A DNA stretch of 64,000 nt, from the NCBI RefSeq assembly GCF_007556815.1, contig NZ_CP041743.1:2205001-2269000 (forward strand), given 5' to 3'. The notes beneath the pieces are model-generated. The model ran no database searches. It was not told where the DNA came from and was given only the letters and a program-made list of their open reading frames with translations. The translations under genes and the position numbers were made by a program. Below, in pieces: positions 20,586-29,554 of the stretch; within the stretch, counting starts at the first letter, position 1, and every line of letters begins with the position of its first letter. The DNA comes from Paraburkholderia megapolitana. GTDB taxonomy: Bacteria; Pseudomonadota; Gammaproteobacteria; Burkholderiales; Burkholderiaceae.

Positions 20586-21571
20586 GCGGTCGTACTCCTG
20601 TCGATGTCCTGACGCATCAGGCTGTCGATGAAAAGGGTGGCGGCGAGCAGATCGGCGGCGCCGCCAGGCGAGGCGTTGAGCGACAGCAGCGTGTGCTCAA
20701 GTGCGGCGAGTGCTGTGCGGCCCTCTGAAGTTGAGCTGCCGCCGAACGCAAGCACACGCGCCGCGCCTATGCGGCCCGCTTGCAAACCGGGCAGGCCGGC
20801 GCGATGCAACAGGCAGGTGTCGTCGAGCGACGCCATGATCGCGAGCAATGTGTCGAGGCGCGCGGCGTCTTCACCGATTCCACGCTGTCGGGCCGCGACG
20901 AGTGCCGGCAAGCCAACGTCGGTGACATGTGGAAAACCGTCCTGCGCTTCGCGCCGCGCACCGCCGACGCTGTAACGCTGACGCACGCGTTCGCCGTTAC
21001 TTTCGGTGGCAACGGCGAGGCGATCGGGAAAGCAGGCAATCTGCGCGGCAAGCGAGCAGATGCGTGCGGCGTGTGCATTCAATGTGTCGGCTTCAAAATC
21101 GCTCTGAGCCGAATGAATAACCGCACCCGCAACCAGCAATCCAACGATCCAGATCGCTCCGCGATGCGCATTGCTGCCGCCGGTGGCAAGCAGCATCGCG
21201 TGTTCGCCGGTGCGGCCGATCTGTGCGAGTTCGCTGCGCAGCGCCGCTGATGGCGTGCGCCCACGCGCGGCGCGTGCGAGAGTCGCGAACGTCGGTTCGA
21301 GCGCGTGCGCGGAGCGCAGCATCGCGGCAAGATCGAGATCGCGATGCGCACCGCTGCCGCGCCGATCGACGAGCGCGGGCTTTGGAGTCAGCTGCGCTTC
21401 GTCGATCAGCGCTGTGACAGCGAGTCGTGCGAGTTGCGTGTCGGACAGCGCAACGGCTGCGTGGACATCACGACGCATGCGCCGCTCGTCGCTCACCGAT
21501 GAGGGCGAGATACAAGCAGTGGTAGATACAAGCGCAGGCGCACGCGAAGACGCGAGAACGGAGGCAGTCAT
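20573..21571 (-). CDS. mdcB: Triphosphoribosyl-dephospho-CoA synthase
   Basis: 332 residues from MTASVLASSRA, four bases after the mdcA stop; the longer frame would run into mdcA. The CitG/MdcB family makes the carrier-protein prosthetic-group precursor from ATP and dephospho-CoA. Motifs include LTPKPALVDRRGSGAHRDL and TGGSNAHRGAIW. Unlike CitG, MdcB serves malonate decarboxylase, and its place between mdcA and mdcC supports this. Confidence 0.93.
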   Translation of the reverse strand: MTASVLASSRAPALVSTTACISPSSVSDERRMRRDVHAAVALSDTQLARLAVTALIDEAQLTPKPALVDRRGSGAHRDLDLAAMLRSAHALEPTFATLARAARGRTPSAALRSELAQIGRTGEHAMLLATGGSNAHRGAIWIVGLLVAGAVIHSAQSDFEADTLNAHAARICSLAAQIACFPDRLAVATESNGERVRQRYSVGGARREAQDGFPHVTDVGLPALVAARQRGIGEDAARLDTLLAIMASLDDTCLLHRAGLPGLQAGRIGAARVLAFGGSSTSEGRTALAALEHTLLSLNASPGGAADLLAATLFIDSLMRQDIDRSTTAWNI

Positions 21572-21575
21572 CGCA

Positions 21576-23261
21576 TCACCAGCTACGAAAACGTGCAGGC
21601 GGTTCATAAAGACCACCAGACCACGTCACCAGATCGTCGATGCTGCGTGCCGCGAGCAGCGAGCGCTTCGCTTCGCCACGCCGGATGCCGAGGTCCTCGG
21701 GATATGCGACGATGCCGCGCCGGCGCAGTTCGGCTGTTTTCGCAGGTTGTGCACGCAATCCGATTGGCGTGACACCAGCCACCGCCGCCAGTGCAGCGCG
21801 CCGCTCGTCGATACCTTCGGCCTTATGAAGATGGGCGATACCTTCTTCAGTGACGACATGGCTCACGTCGTCGCCATAGATCATCACCGGTGCAACCGGC
21901 ATGCCGTTCTTCGCACCGACCGCGATAGCATCGAGCTCATCGACGAAGGTCGGCTCGCCGCCTTTCTTGTACGTCTCGGCCATCTGCACGACCAGCTTGT
22001 GACCACGCGATACCGGTCCCTCGTCCTTCAGCAGCTTGAGCCACGCGGTGCTCGAATGACGCCGTCCGCGCGGATCGTGACCCATGTTCGGCGCACCGCC
22101 AAAACCCGCCAGCCGCCCACGCGTGACCGTCGACGAATTTGCATCGGCATCGATCTGCAGCGTCGAACCGATGAACAGATCGACGCCGTACTGGCCGGCC
22201 AACTGGCACAGCACACGGTTCGAACGCAGGCTGCCGTCGCGGCCGGTAAAGAACACGTCCGGGCGCGCTTCGATGTACTTCTCCATGCCGACCTCGCTGC
22301 CGAAACAATGCACGCTGTCGACCCAGCCGGATTCGATCGCGGGAATCAGCGTCGGATGCGGATTGAGCGTCCAGTTGCGGCAGATCTTGCCTTTCAGGCC
22401 GAGCGCTTCGCCGTACGTGGGCAACAGCAGTTCGATTGCAGCGGTATCGAAGCCGATGCCGTGATTCAGCGACGTGATGCTGTACGGCTCGTAGATGCCG
22501 CGAATCACCATCATCGCTGTGAGCACCTGCAGGTCGCCGATATGGCGCGGATCGCGCGTGAAGAGCGGTTCGACGGCGAATGGGCGATCTGCCTGCACGA
22601 CGACATCGACCCACGAGCCCGGAATGTCGACGCGCGGTAACGTATCGACGATCTCGTTGACCTGCACGATCACGATGCCGTGGCGGAACGCGGCGGCTTC
22701 GGCAATGGTCGGGGTGTCTTCGGTGTTGGGGCCGGTGTACAGATTGCCGTGACGGTCGGCCTTTTCCGCGCACAGCAGCGCGACGTGCGGCGTCAGGTCG
22801 ACGAACATCCGCGCATACAGTTCGACGTAGGTGTAGATCGCGCCGATCTCGAGCTGGCCGTCTTCGAGCAGTTGCGCGACGCGCAGGCTCTGCGGTCCCG
22901 CAAACGAAAAATCGACCTTGTGCGCGATGCCGCGCTCGAACAGCGTCAGATGCTCGGGGCGACTGATGCTTGAAATCAGCAGATGCACGTCGTGGATTTT
23001 CTGCGGATCGACCTGCGCCAGCGAGCGCGACAGGAAGTCGGCTTGCTTCTGGTTGTCGCCCTCGAGTGCGACGCGATCGCCTGGGCGGATCAGCGTTTCG
23101 AGCGCATCGACGATGCGCGCGGACGGCAGTACGCCATCCTCGAGCCACGGCGCGATGGCCGCGAGGCGGCGCGCTTTCTCGTCACGACGCGTGGTCCAGG
23201 AGCGGGCGGCGGGTGCTGCATCCGCAGTGGTGGGAGGGGGCGCTTCGGTGTGCTGGTTCAT
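21576..23261 (-). CDS. mdcA: Malonate decarboxylase alpha subunit, acetyl-S-ACP:malonate transferase
   Basis: 561 residues starting at MNQHTEAPPP. The same frame stays open far upstream into the regulator gene, but that part is a shadow. MdcA exchanges acetyl for malonyl on the carrier protein. Visible features are LALEGDNQ-type N-terminal strands (RVALEGDNQKQADFLSR), GFGGAPNMGHDPRGRRHSS and MIYGDDVSHVVTEEG. The length fits the family (about 550). The gap after the regulator stop is eight bases, so regulator and enzyme genes are one transcript. Confidence 0.95.
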   Translation of the reverse strand: MNQHTEAPPPTTADAAPAARSWTTRRDEKARRLAAIAPWLEDGVLPSARIVDALETLIRPGDRVALEGDNQKQADFLSRSLAQVDPQKIHDVHLLISSISRPEHLTLFERGIAHKVDFSFAGPQSLRVAQLLEDGQLEIGAIYTYVELYARMFVDLTPHVALLCAEKADRHGNLYTGPNTEDTPTIAEAAAFRHGIVIVQVNEIVDTLPRVDIPGSWVDVVVQADRPFAVEPLFTRDPRHIGDLQVLTAMMVIRGIYEPYSITSLNHGIGFDTAAIELLLPTYGEALGLKGKICRNWTLNPHPTLIPAIESGWVDSVHCFGSEVGMEKYIEARPDVFFTGRDGSLRSNRVLCQLAGQYGVDLFIGSTLQIDADANSSTVTRGRLAGFGGAPNMGHDPRGRRHSSTAWLKLLKDEGPVSRGHKLVVQMAETYKKGGEPTFVDELDAIAVGAKNGMPVAPVMIYGDDVSHVVTEEGIAHLHKAEGIDERRAALAAVAGVTPIGLRAQPAKTAELRRRGIVAYPEDLGIRRGEAKRSLLAARSIDDLVTWSGGLYEPPARFRSW

Positions 23262-23269
23262 CGGCGGAT

Positions 23270-24040
23270 TCAACTCCCGGAATGAGAAGCGCGCGTGCGT
23301 CGGGCGCGCCGCGGCTCGGCTTGCGCGGCATCGGCCTGCGCACGCTCGGTGATAAAGCGGTACAGCAGATCGCCAGTGCCCAGCAGATGCGCGGCCACCA
23401 GCGACTGCGCCGTAGCGACGTCGCGGCGGCGCACGGCATCGAGGATCGCGACGTGTTCTGCATCGGACTCGCCTTTGTGCAACGGCAAGCCGAACTTCAG
23501 CCGCAGATAACGTTCGCCGCGTCGGTGCAACGTCTCGATCATCTCGGCCAGCTGCGGACGGACGACCGGGGCATACAGGCTCAAGTGGAACGCCTGGTTG
23601 CGCGCGACATAGCGCGACGGGTCCAGTTCGCGCGCAGCGGCCTTGCATAGCGACTCCGCAGTGCGTAGCGAGCAGGCGTCGTGCAGCGGAATGGCGAGGC
23701 CGATGGCGAGGCTCTCGAGCGCCGAGCGGATCTCATAGATCTCACGCGCTTCCTCGGCCGAAAGCAGGGCGACGGTCGCGCCTTTATTGACCTCCACCTT
23801 GGCCCAGCCTTCGCTCTCGAGCTGCCGCAGCGCCTCGCGCACGGGAATCGCGCTGACCGAGAAGTGCCGCGCAAGCGCGTCCTGCCGCAGCGGCGCGCCC
23901 GGCGCAAACGTGCCGTCGACGATCGCCGCCCGCACCGCGTCCGCGATCATCCGCGCCGTGCTGGACCGAGGCACGGCGGGCATGGGGGGCAAGGACGCGG
24001 AGTCGTCGGCCAGGGGAAAACCATCGGTTGCGTTGCTCAT
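23270..24040 (-). CDS. GntR-family (FCD) regulator of malonate decarboxylation, MdcY-like
   Basis: 256 residues from MSNATDGFPL; an ATG seven codons upstream would lie on the operator. The N-terminal winged helix (residues about 30-100: LARHFSVSAIPVREALRQLE) and the all-helical FCD ligand-binding domain (residues about 105-230) place it in the FadR subfamily, like the malonate-responsive repressor MdcY of Acinetobacter. It is the first gene of the mdc operon, eight bases before mdcA, and is probably autoregulated by a malonate-sensitive operator just upstream. The role is inferred from context and family. Confidence 0.85.
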   Translation of the reverse strand: MSNATDGFPLADDSASLPPMPAVPRSSTARMIADAVRAAIVDGTFAPGAPLRQDALARHFSVSAIPVREALRQLESEGWAKVEVNKGATVALLSAEEAREIYEIRSALESLAIGLAIPLHDACSLRTAESLCKAAARELDPSRYVARNQAFHLSLYAPVVRPQLAEMIETLHRRGERYLRLKFGLPLHKGESDAEHVAILDAVRRRDVATAQSLVAAHLLGTGDLLYRFITERAQADAAQAEPRRARRTRASHSGS

Positions 24041-24050
24041 AAGATCAAAT

Positions 24051-24062
24051 ATTATATACAAA
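24051..24062. promoter_or_regulatory. Candidate MdcY-type operator
   Basis: Read on the minus strand this is TTTGTATATAAT. It differs at two of twelve positions from ATTGTATACAAT, the site I recall for Acinetobacter MdcY. It lies 10 bases before the regulator start and about 80 bases before the divergent MFS start, a good position to control both. Confidence 0.5.
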
Positions 24063-24140
24063 ATGGCGATTTTCCAAGAGGCAAATCAGACACGCCACCA
24101 CAACGCATAACGTATTCCAACTGTATGGCCGGAGGAGATG

Positions 24141-25439
24141 ATGAATTCAACAACAGACCGCGCACGTATCGCGCGGCAACGCACACCGCTAAACCGGTCG
24201 CAGATCGTCGGTTTCTGGGGCGCGTGGGCCGGCTGGACGCTCGACGGGATGGACTCGTTCATCTACGCGCTGGTCCTCACGCCTGCGCTGACCGAGCTGT
24301 TGCCGCGCTCGGGCTACGCGGCGACGCCGGGCAATGTCGGTCTCGCCGGATCGATTCTGTTTGCGCTGTTTCTGGTCGGCTGGGGGCTGTCGTTCATCTG
24401 GGGACCGCTTGCCGATCGCTTTGGGCGCACCAAGGTGCTTGCTGGAACCATCTTTACGTTTGCGATCTTCACGGGGCTTGCCGCGACCTCGCACAACGTG
24501 TGGGAGCTGGGCATCTACCGGTTTATTGCGGGTGTGGGGATCGGTGGCGAATGGGCGCTGGCCGGTACCTACGTCGCGGAGTCCTGGCCGGAGGATCGTC
24601 GCAAGATGGGGGCGGGGTATCTACAGACCGGTTATTACGCCGGCTTCTTTCTGGCCGCCGCGCTCAACTACACGGTTGGCGTGCACTTCGGCTGGCGCGC
24701 GATGTTCCTGACCGGCGCGGTGCCGGTCGTCATCGCGATTCTGGTGCTACTGCGCGTGAAGGAATCGGAGAAATGGCAGAAGGCTGAAGCGGGCAGTGCG
24801 CCGAAGAAGCCGTTGCGCGAAATTCTCGGACCTGCGTATCGACGCCGCACGTGGGTGGCCTGCGCGCTGCTGACGATTGCGATCATCGGTTTGTGGGCCG
24901 GGGCGGTGTATGAGCCGTCGGCGGTGATCCAGCTCGCGACGCGCGCCGGCATGGCGAAGGGCGATGCGATCAAGACGGCCTCGCTTGCAACCGGGTTGCT
25001 GTCGATTGCGACGATTCTCGGTTGTCTCGCACTACCGCCGCTCGCGGAGCGGATCGGTCGCAAGAAAACGCTCGCTATTTATTTCGCGGGGATGGCGGTG
25101 TCGATTGCCGGTGCGTTCGGCTGGGCGTTCTATCTGCCGAACGGGCTCGCGCCGTTTATCGCGTGGCTGTTCGTGCTGGGATTTTTTGGCGGCAATTTCG
25201 CGCTGTTCAGCCTGTGGTTGCCCGAGCAGTTCGAAACCCGCGTACGTGCGACGGCGTTTGCGTTTTGCACGTCGTTTGGCCGCTTCGTTGGAGCCGGCGT
25301 GAACTTCCTGCTCGGCGCTGCCGTGCTGCACATGCATACGCTCGGTGTGCCGGTTGCGTTGACCGCGATAGCGTTTGTCATCGGGCTGTTCATCATTCCG
25401 TTTGCGCCGGAGACGAAGGGCGAAGTCCTGCCGCAGTGA
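24141..25439 (+). CDS. MFS transporter, probable malonate carrier
   Basis: 432 residues, 12 helices. Of two adjacent ATGs the second is chosen because GGAGG lies five bases before it. The N-terminal WAGWTLDGMDSFIYALVL motif is typical of the metabolite:H+ symporters that include sialate and lactate/pyruvate carriers (NanT/JEN-like). It also has the MFS signatures GPLADRFGRTK and GIGGEWALAGTYVAE. No mdcL/mdcM or mdcF transporter is present, and the gene diverges from the mdc operon across a shared 100-base region, so malonate import is the likely job. Substrate is inference. Confidence 0.82.
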   Translation: MNSTTDRARIARQRTPLNRSQIVGFWGAWAGWTLDGMDSFIYALVLTPALTELLPRSGYAATPGNVGLAGSILFALFLVGWGLSFIWGPLADRFGRTKVLAGTIFTFAIFTGLAATSHNVWELGIYRFIAGVGIGGEWALAGTYVAESWPEDRRKMGAGYLQTGYYAGFFLAAALNYTVGVHFGWRAMFLTGAVPVVIAILVLLRVKESEKWQKAEAGSAPKKPLREILGPAYRRRTWVACALLTIAIIGLWAGAVYEPSAVIQLATRAGMAKGDAIKTASLATGLLSIATILGCLALPPLAERIGRKKTLAIYFAGMAVSIAGAFGWAFYLPNGLAPFIAWLFVLGFFGGNFALFSLWLPEQFETRVRATAFAFCTSFGRFVGAGVNFLLGAAVLHMHTLGVPVALTAIAFVIGLFIIPFAPETKGEVLPQ

Positions 25440-25460
25440 GTGAATTGGTATCAGTGAATC

Positions 25461-25495
25461 GATATCGGGCTCGACACGCTAGTCGGCCCGATATC
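25461..25495. terminator. Bidirectional terminator between two convergent MFS genes
   Basis: A perfect 10-bp stem (GATATCGGGC with GCCCGATATC), extended by an inner CGAC/GTCG pairing, 21 bases after one stop and 28 bases before the other. A short ACTATTTG tail follows on the plus strand. Confidence 0.75.
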
Positions 25496-25523
25496 ACTAT
25501 TTGCGCCAGACCCATCGTGAACG

Positions 25524-27137
25524 CTATTCCACCGTCACCGGCACTTCTTCCGATAGCGGTGCAGGAATGGTGTGATTTGCTTCGTCATCCTTGTCTCGTG
25601 CAAGCTCGCCATGATCGGAACGAACCCGCCCAAGCAACGCAAAGACCAGAACAGCAGCAATCAAGGTCAGGATAATCGCGACCCAGAGCAGTTTCTGGAA
25701 CGCCAGCTCATAAGCCTGGAGCAGTTGTGCATGATCAAAGCTCGAAAGGATCGATCCGGCTTTCGCCAACGTTCCAGCAGCAAGTTGTGCAGCGCCTGAC
25801 GTCAGCGTGTCCGGGTTCTGATCAGGCTTGAAGTCGGTCAATGTTTGCCGGGCGAAAAACGCCAGCAATGAACCCACAATGGCCATCGCCGTGCTATCGA
25901 TCGAGACGCGCAAAGCGCCAAAGATACCGATAGCCATCCCGGCTTTGTCGCTGGGCACGACACTGACGGCCAGGTTGTCCATCAAACCCCACGGAATAGC
26001 GGCACCCAAACCAATGAGAAGCAGATCGACGCGCATCAGGATGCCGTGATTCCCGAGTGGCACCTGTGTGAACAGAAAAAGTCCCGCGACGGATATCAGC
26101 ATACCGAGACCAGAGAGGATGCCAACCGGAAAAAATCGGGTGAGCATTGCCGAAAGAAACGGAATGAATAGAAGTGGTGCAGAAAAATAAAGCATCAGTA
26201 TTCCGGCGTCCAAGGGACTGAGCCCTTCAATTCCGATAAAACGTAGCGGCAGGATAACGAGTAGCGCGATATAGGAGTACGCGGTCGCGAGCGGCAAAAG
26301 CTGTGCGCCCACAAAGCGCGGATAGCGGAACAGACTGAGATCGAGCATCGGGTTCGGGACTTTCAACTCGATCGCAACAAACACGACAAGCGCCACACCG
26401 CTCGACAGAAAGAGACCCAGAACCAGCGAACTCGTCCAGCCATGCACGGGGGCTTCAATCACGGCAAAGGTGAAGAGCGTGAGCATGAGCGTGAAGGTGC
26501 CGGCACCTAGCCAGTCGAGGCTATGCGTCGCAGGGTTCTTGCTGTCCTTCATGTAGAAAATGCACAGCAGAAGAGCAATCGAACTGATCACTGCGCTGCC
26601 GAGAAAGACTGCATGCCAGTTAAAAAGAGCGATCAGGCTGCCGGCCAGCGTCGGGCCAAAGGCAAGGCCCGCGCCGAACGCAATGCCGATAAGACTAAAA
26701 ATCCTGACGCGCGCGGGACCTTCAAACTCTTGCGCCAGCATTGAGACGCCGCCCGCATAGGCGCACGCGGCCGCAAGACCATGCGGCACACGCAGGAAAT
26801 CAAGCCACAAAACGCTTGGCGCAAACGGCATGGCAAGCGAAACGAGCGTCATGACCAGCATGCCGACAAAGAAGATCTTCTTGCGGCCATAGTGATCGGC
26901 AAGCGCACCCGCCACCATCAGGGTACTGCCGCAAGCCAGCATGAAGGCATTGGTGATCCAGGAAAGGGCAACGGTCCCTCCCGCAAGATCACGGCTAATG
27001 AAGGTTTGAGCCGCGGGACCTGCCGAAAGACTCAAAGGCAGGCTAATGCAGGCCAGAATGACCGCAATCAGCACAAGCATTTTTGCGCGTGCGGAACGCG
27101 GCACTGCCGCGGAAGCACTGAGGGAGTTCTGATGCAT
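25524..27137 (-). CDS. DHA2-family MFS drug/efflux transporter, 14 helices
   Basis: About 537 residues from MHQNSLSASA; the longer frame adds 39 basic residues with no family similarity. Fourteen membrane segments, the antiporter motif ALADHYGRKK and the YAGGVSMLAQ segment fit the DHA2 (QacA/EmrB/LfrA-like) proton-coupled exporters. Substrates are unknown. The gene is visibly lower in GC and has a more balanced third-base usage than its neighbours, which hints at acquisition. No regulator or membrane-fusion partner is adjacent, unless the ArsR-type gene 0.47 kb upstream controls it. Confidence 0.85.
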   Translation of the reverse strand: MHQNSLSASAAVPRSARAKMLVLIAVILACISLPLSLSAGPAAQTFISRDLAGGTVALSWITNAFMLACGSTLMVAGALADHYGRKKIFFVGMLVMTLVSLAMPFAPSVLWLDFLRVPHGLAAACAYAGGVSMLAQEFEGPARVRIFSLIGIAFGAGLAFGPTLAGSLIALFNWHAVFLGSAVISSIALLLCIFYMKDSKNPATHSLDWLGAGTFTLMLTLFTFAVIEAPVHGWTSSLVLGLFLSSGVALVVFVAIELKVPNPMLDLSLFRYPRFVGAQLLPLATAYSYIALLVILPLRFIGIEGLSPLDAGILMLYFSAPLLFIPFLSAMLTRFFPVGILSGLGMLISVAGLFLFTQVPLGNHGILMRVDLLLIGLGAAIPWGLMDNLAVSVVPSDKAGMAIGIFGALRVSIDSTAMAIVGSLLAFFARQTLTDFKPDQNPDTLTSGAAQLAAGTLAKAGSILSSFDHAQLLQAYELAFQKLLWVAIILTLIAAVLVFALLGRVRSDHGELARDKDDEANHTIPAPLSEEVPVTVE

Positions 27138-27604
27138 CAGTGAGACATTCCTGTGGTTCGCGCGATAGAGGCGTCGCGCAATTCTGCGTTTCGGGACATG
27201 GGTGCATGCTGAGGGCATCGGCGTTATGGATAAAGAAGCACAACGCGAATTCATCTGTCGTGAAACACGAATAGTGATGAAATTTGTCCAATATTCAGTT
27301 CATAGGCGGCACGAGCGGCCGCCGCTAAGGCGCTGCGCTGACGCATCGAAATATCGTCAATAACGTGGGATTCGTTGTGGAAGTGCCGAGCCTCTCCGAC
27401 GCAGATGCGCTTTCGACAAGCGTGCGACGATGGTCGGACGGAGTCCGCGTCATCGGGAGATCAAGCTCGTGGATGTGGGGGGACATCGTGCCGGTCGTTG
27501 CAACCGGCGAACTGTGCAGGAAGGGTTACCAGGTCATGCAGGGCTACCAGGACGACGAGCGGACGCACGGGGATGACATAGCCATCCCCGTATCGGCCAG
27601 TGCG
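27138..27604. other. Intergenic region upstream of the DHA2 transporter
   Basis: About 470 bases. An open frame crosses part of it on the plus strand, but it continues antisense into the ArsR-type gene and has no family features, so I do not call it a gene. The AT-rich part near 27260-27310 is the likely DHA2 promoter. Confidence 0.4.
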
Positions 27605-28402
27605 TCAGATGCAGCTTTGCGGTCCGTCCGGCATATAAGCCAGCGAGCCCGGCGTAGTCAGCAACTGCCCGGTTTCCAGCAACGTCTTGAGACCGGACAG
27701 CACCATCGGCCAGCCGCCATAGAGTTCTTCGCATGCCCCTTCGCGCATCTGGTCATGCGTGACGGTGAGCCTGCACGAATCGCCGACCGGCTCGATCTGC
27801 CAGGTCACACGCGACGTACCTTCGGCCTTCGCCTGGTCGCTCCACAGCGCACGAAAACTCTGCACGAGACGCCGCGGCGGATCGACTTCGAGATTCTCGC
27901 CTTCCGCAATGATCGGCATGTCCGAGCGGCTCGCGCCGGCCGGCGCTGGCGGCCGCGCTTCGTGGCGCGAACCCGGCGTGTAGTCCGATAATGTCTGCAG
28001 GCCGAACGTGTATTTGGCACGCAGGTCAGTGCGCGTAATGGCTTCCCACAGACGCTCGGGCGTCGTCTTGATATAGATCTCGTAAACCTTTTCCATTGTC
28101 TTCTCCAGTTCGTCTTTCAGGTCGCTCAGCGCCGTCACCCACGGCTCTGCGTACTTGCTTACCCAGCGGTCATGGATGAGCCGGATGGGGACCGCATTCA
28201 GAAAATGCAGCTTCTCGCGTCCTTTTTTCCGGCTCACGACAAGTCCTGCTTCTTCGAGCACTTTCAAATGCTTCATGACGCCGAAGCGTGTCATCGGCAA
28301 GCGCGCTTCGAGCGCGCTCAATGTCTGCCCGTCTTGCTTGAACAGCTCATCGAGCAGGCTGCGGCGGGTCGAGTCGGAAAGGGCTCTGAATACGTCGTCC
28401 AT
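27605..28402 (-). CDS. ArsR-type regulator fused to an SRPBCC (AHSA1-like) domain
   Basis: About 265 residues from MDDVFRALSDSTRRSLLDEL. Residues 1 to about 85 form an ArsR winged helix (MTRFGVMKHLKVLEEAGLV). Residues about 105-250 form an SRPBCC/AHSA1 hydrophobic-ligand domain starting VYEIYIKTTPERLWEAIT. The two domains usually occur as separate neighbouring genes; here they are one polypeptide. No metal-site cysteines typical of ArsR/SmtB are evident, so a small organic ligand is more likely. A perfect palindrome just upstream suggests autoregulation. Confidence 0.85.
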   Translation of the reverse strand: MDDVFRALSDSTRRSLLDELFKQDGQTLSALEARLPMTRFGVMKHLKVLEEAGLVVSRKKGREKLHFLNAVPIRLIHDRWVSKYAEPWVTALSDLKDELEKTMEKVYEIYIKTTPERLWEAITRTDLRAKYTFGLQTLSDYTPGSRHEARPPAPAGASRSDMPIIAEGENLEVDPPRRLVQSFRALWSDQAKAEGTSRVTWQIEPVGDSCRLTVTHDQMREGACEELYGGWPMVLSGLKTLLETGQLLTTPGSLAYMPDGPQSCI

Positions 28403-28416
28403 GGAGCGGATAATAG

Positions 28417-28432
28417 GTGACCATTTGGTCAC
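28417..28432. promoter_or_regulatory. Palindromic operator of the ArsR-SRPBCC regulator
   Basis: GTGACCA-TT-TGGTCAC is a perfect 7+2+7 inverted repeat ending 15 bases before the regulator start codon. Its size and place fit an autoregulatory ArsR-type site. The symmetry is seen directly; binding is inferred. Confidence 0.65.
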
Positions 28433-28530
28433 ATGTCAAGGCGGTTTGGGACCTTAAACGGAGAAAGACCGCTGGTCCTTGTGGGAGCAGCGGCCGGCGG
28501 ATTGGTGGTGCGGGGGGCGTGGGAAGGTTG

Positions 28531-29451
28531 TTACTCCGCCGGTCGCCGCACCCGCCAGCCATGCCGTACAACACTCACGAGCGGCCAGCCAAGATTGACG
28601 CCGAGGCTCGACACCACGATCAGCGCCATGCCCGCGAGTTGCGGCACCGACAGCGCGCGGCCGTAGACGAGCGCATCGACGGCGATTGCAGTTAGCGGAT
28701 AGACGAACAACAGAACGGCGATCACGGGCGTGGTCAGCTTGGGCAACGCCCCGTAGATCAGCACATACGACAGCCCGGTATGCAGCACGCCCATGCCGAC
28801 GAGCCAGAACCACTGCTGCGGCCCGATATGCACGGCGCCGAGCGGTGCGATGAACGGCAGGCAGACCACTCCAACGAGGCACTGCGCGAGCGTCAGCAGA
28901 TGCGGGCGCAGATCGCCGAGGCTCTTCGCGATCAGCGTCACGCTTGCATACAGCACGGAGCCCGCGAGCGCTTCGCCGATCCCGATCAGATAACTCGAAT
29001 GGCCCTGCAGATTCCCGCTCGTGACCACACCCGACGCAAGAACCAGCCCGACGAACGCCGCCGAGATCCACCCAAGCCGGTCGATACCAAGCCGTTCGTG
29101 AAACAGCGCCGCGCCGATCAGTACGACCCAGAACGGCTGCACATGAAACACGACGGTCGCGACCGCGATACTCGTGCGATGGATCGCGTCGAAGAAACCG
29201 ACCCACTGCGTGACCATCAGCACGCCCGACACCACCGCCAGCACGACGGTACGCCGCGTGAAATGGCGGCGCGCGAAGAAGCCCTTCCACGCGCAGTAAG
29301 CGGCCAGTGCGAAGAAGCCGAACAGGCAGCGAAAGAACACCATCGACAGCGCATCGAGCCGCGCTTCTTCGACGAACACGCCGATCGTGCCCATCAGCAG
29401 CCCGCCGCTGGCAAGCGTGATGGCGCCTTGCTGGCGCTCGGTGAAAGACAT
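28531..29451 (-). CDS. EamA/DMT-family transporter
   Basis: About 306 residues from MSFTERQQGA; an ATG six codons upstream is possible. Ten hydrophobic helices in two EamA repeats (GGLLMGTIGVFVEEARL and, in the second half, GEALAGSVLYASVTLIAKS). Members export amino acids or other metabolites; the substrate is not evident. It is divergent from a LysR-type regulator, the usual arrangement for a controlled exporter. Confidence 0.85.
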   Translation of the reverse strand: MSFTERQQGAITLASGGLLMGTIGVFVEEARLDALSMVFFRCLFGFFALAAYCAWKGFFARRHFTRRTVVLAVVSGVLMVTQWVGFFDAIHRTSIAVATVVFHVQPFWVVLIGAALFHERLGIDRLGWISAAFVGLVLASGVVTSGNLQGHSSYLIGIGEALAGSVLYASVTLIAKSLGDLRPHLLTLAQCLVGVVCLPFIAPLGAVHIGPQQWFWLVGMGVLHTGLSYVLIYGALPKLTTPVIAVLLFVYPLTAIAVDALVYGRALSVPQLAGMALIVVSSLGVNLGWPLVSVVRHGWRVRRPAE

Positions 29452-29554
29452 GGAAACGCGACTCCGCAACGATAGACCGATCGAGTATCCGTGACTTGTA
29501 AGCCGCCGACAAACGAATTAAATTTAGAAATTCCATAAGCTGGATTGATAAATC

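Noticed and set aside
27365..27991. 208-residue plus-strand frame
   Set aside because: More than half is antisense to the ArsR-SRPBCC gene, and the intergenic part shows no recognisable family or ribosome-binding site.
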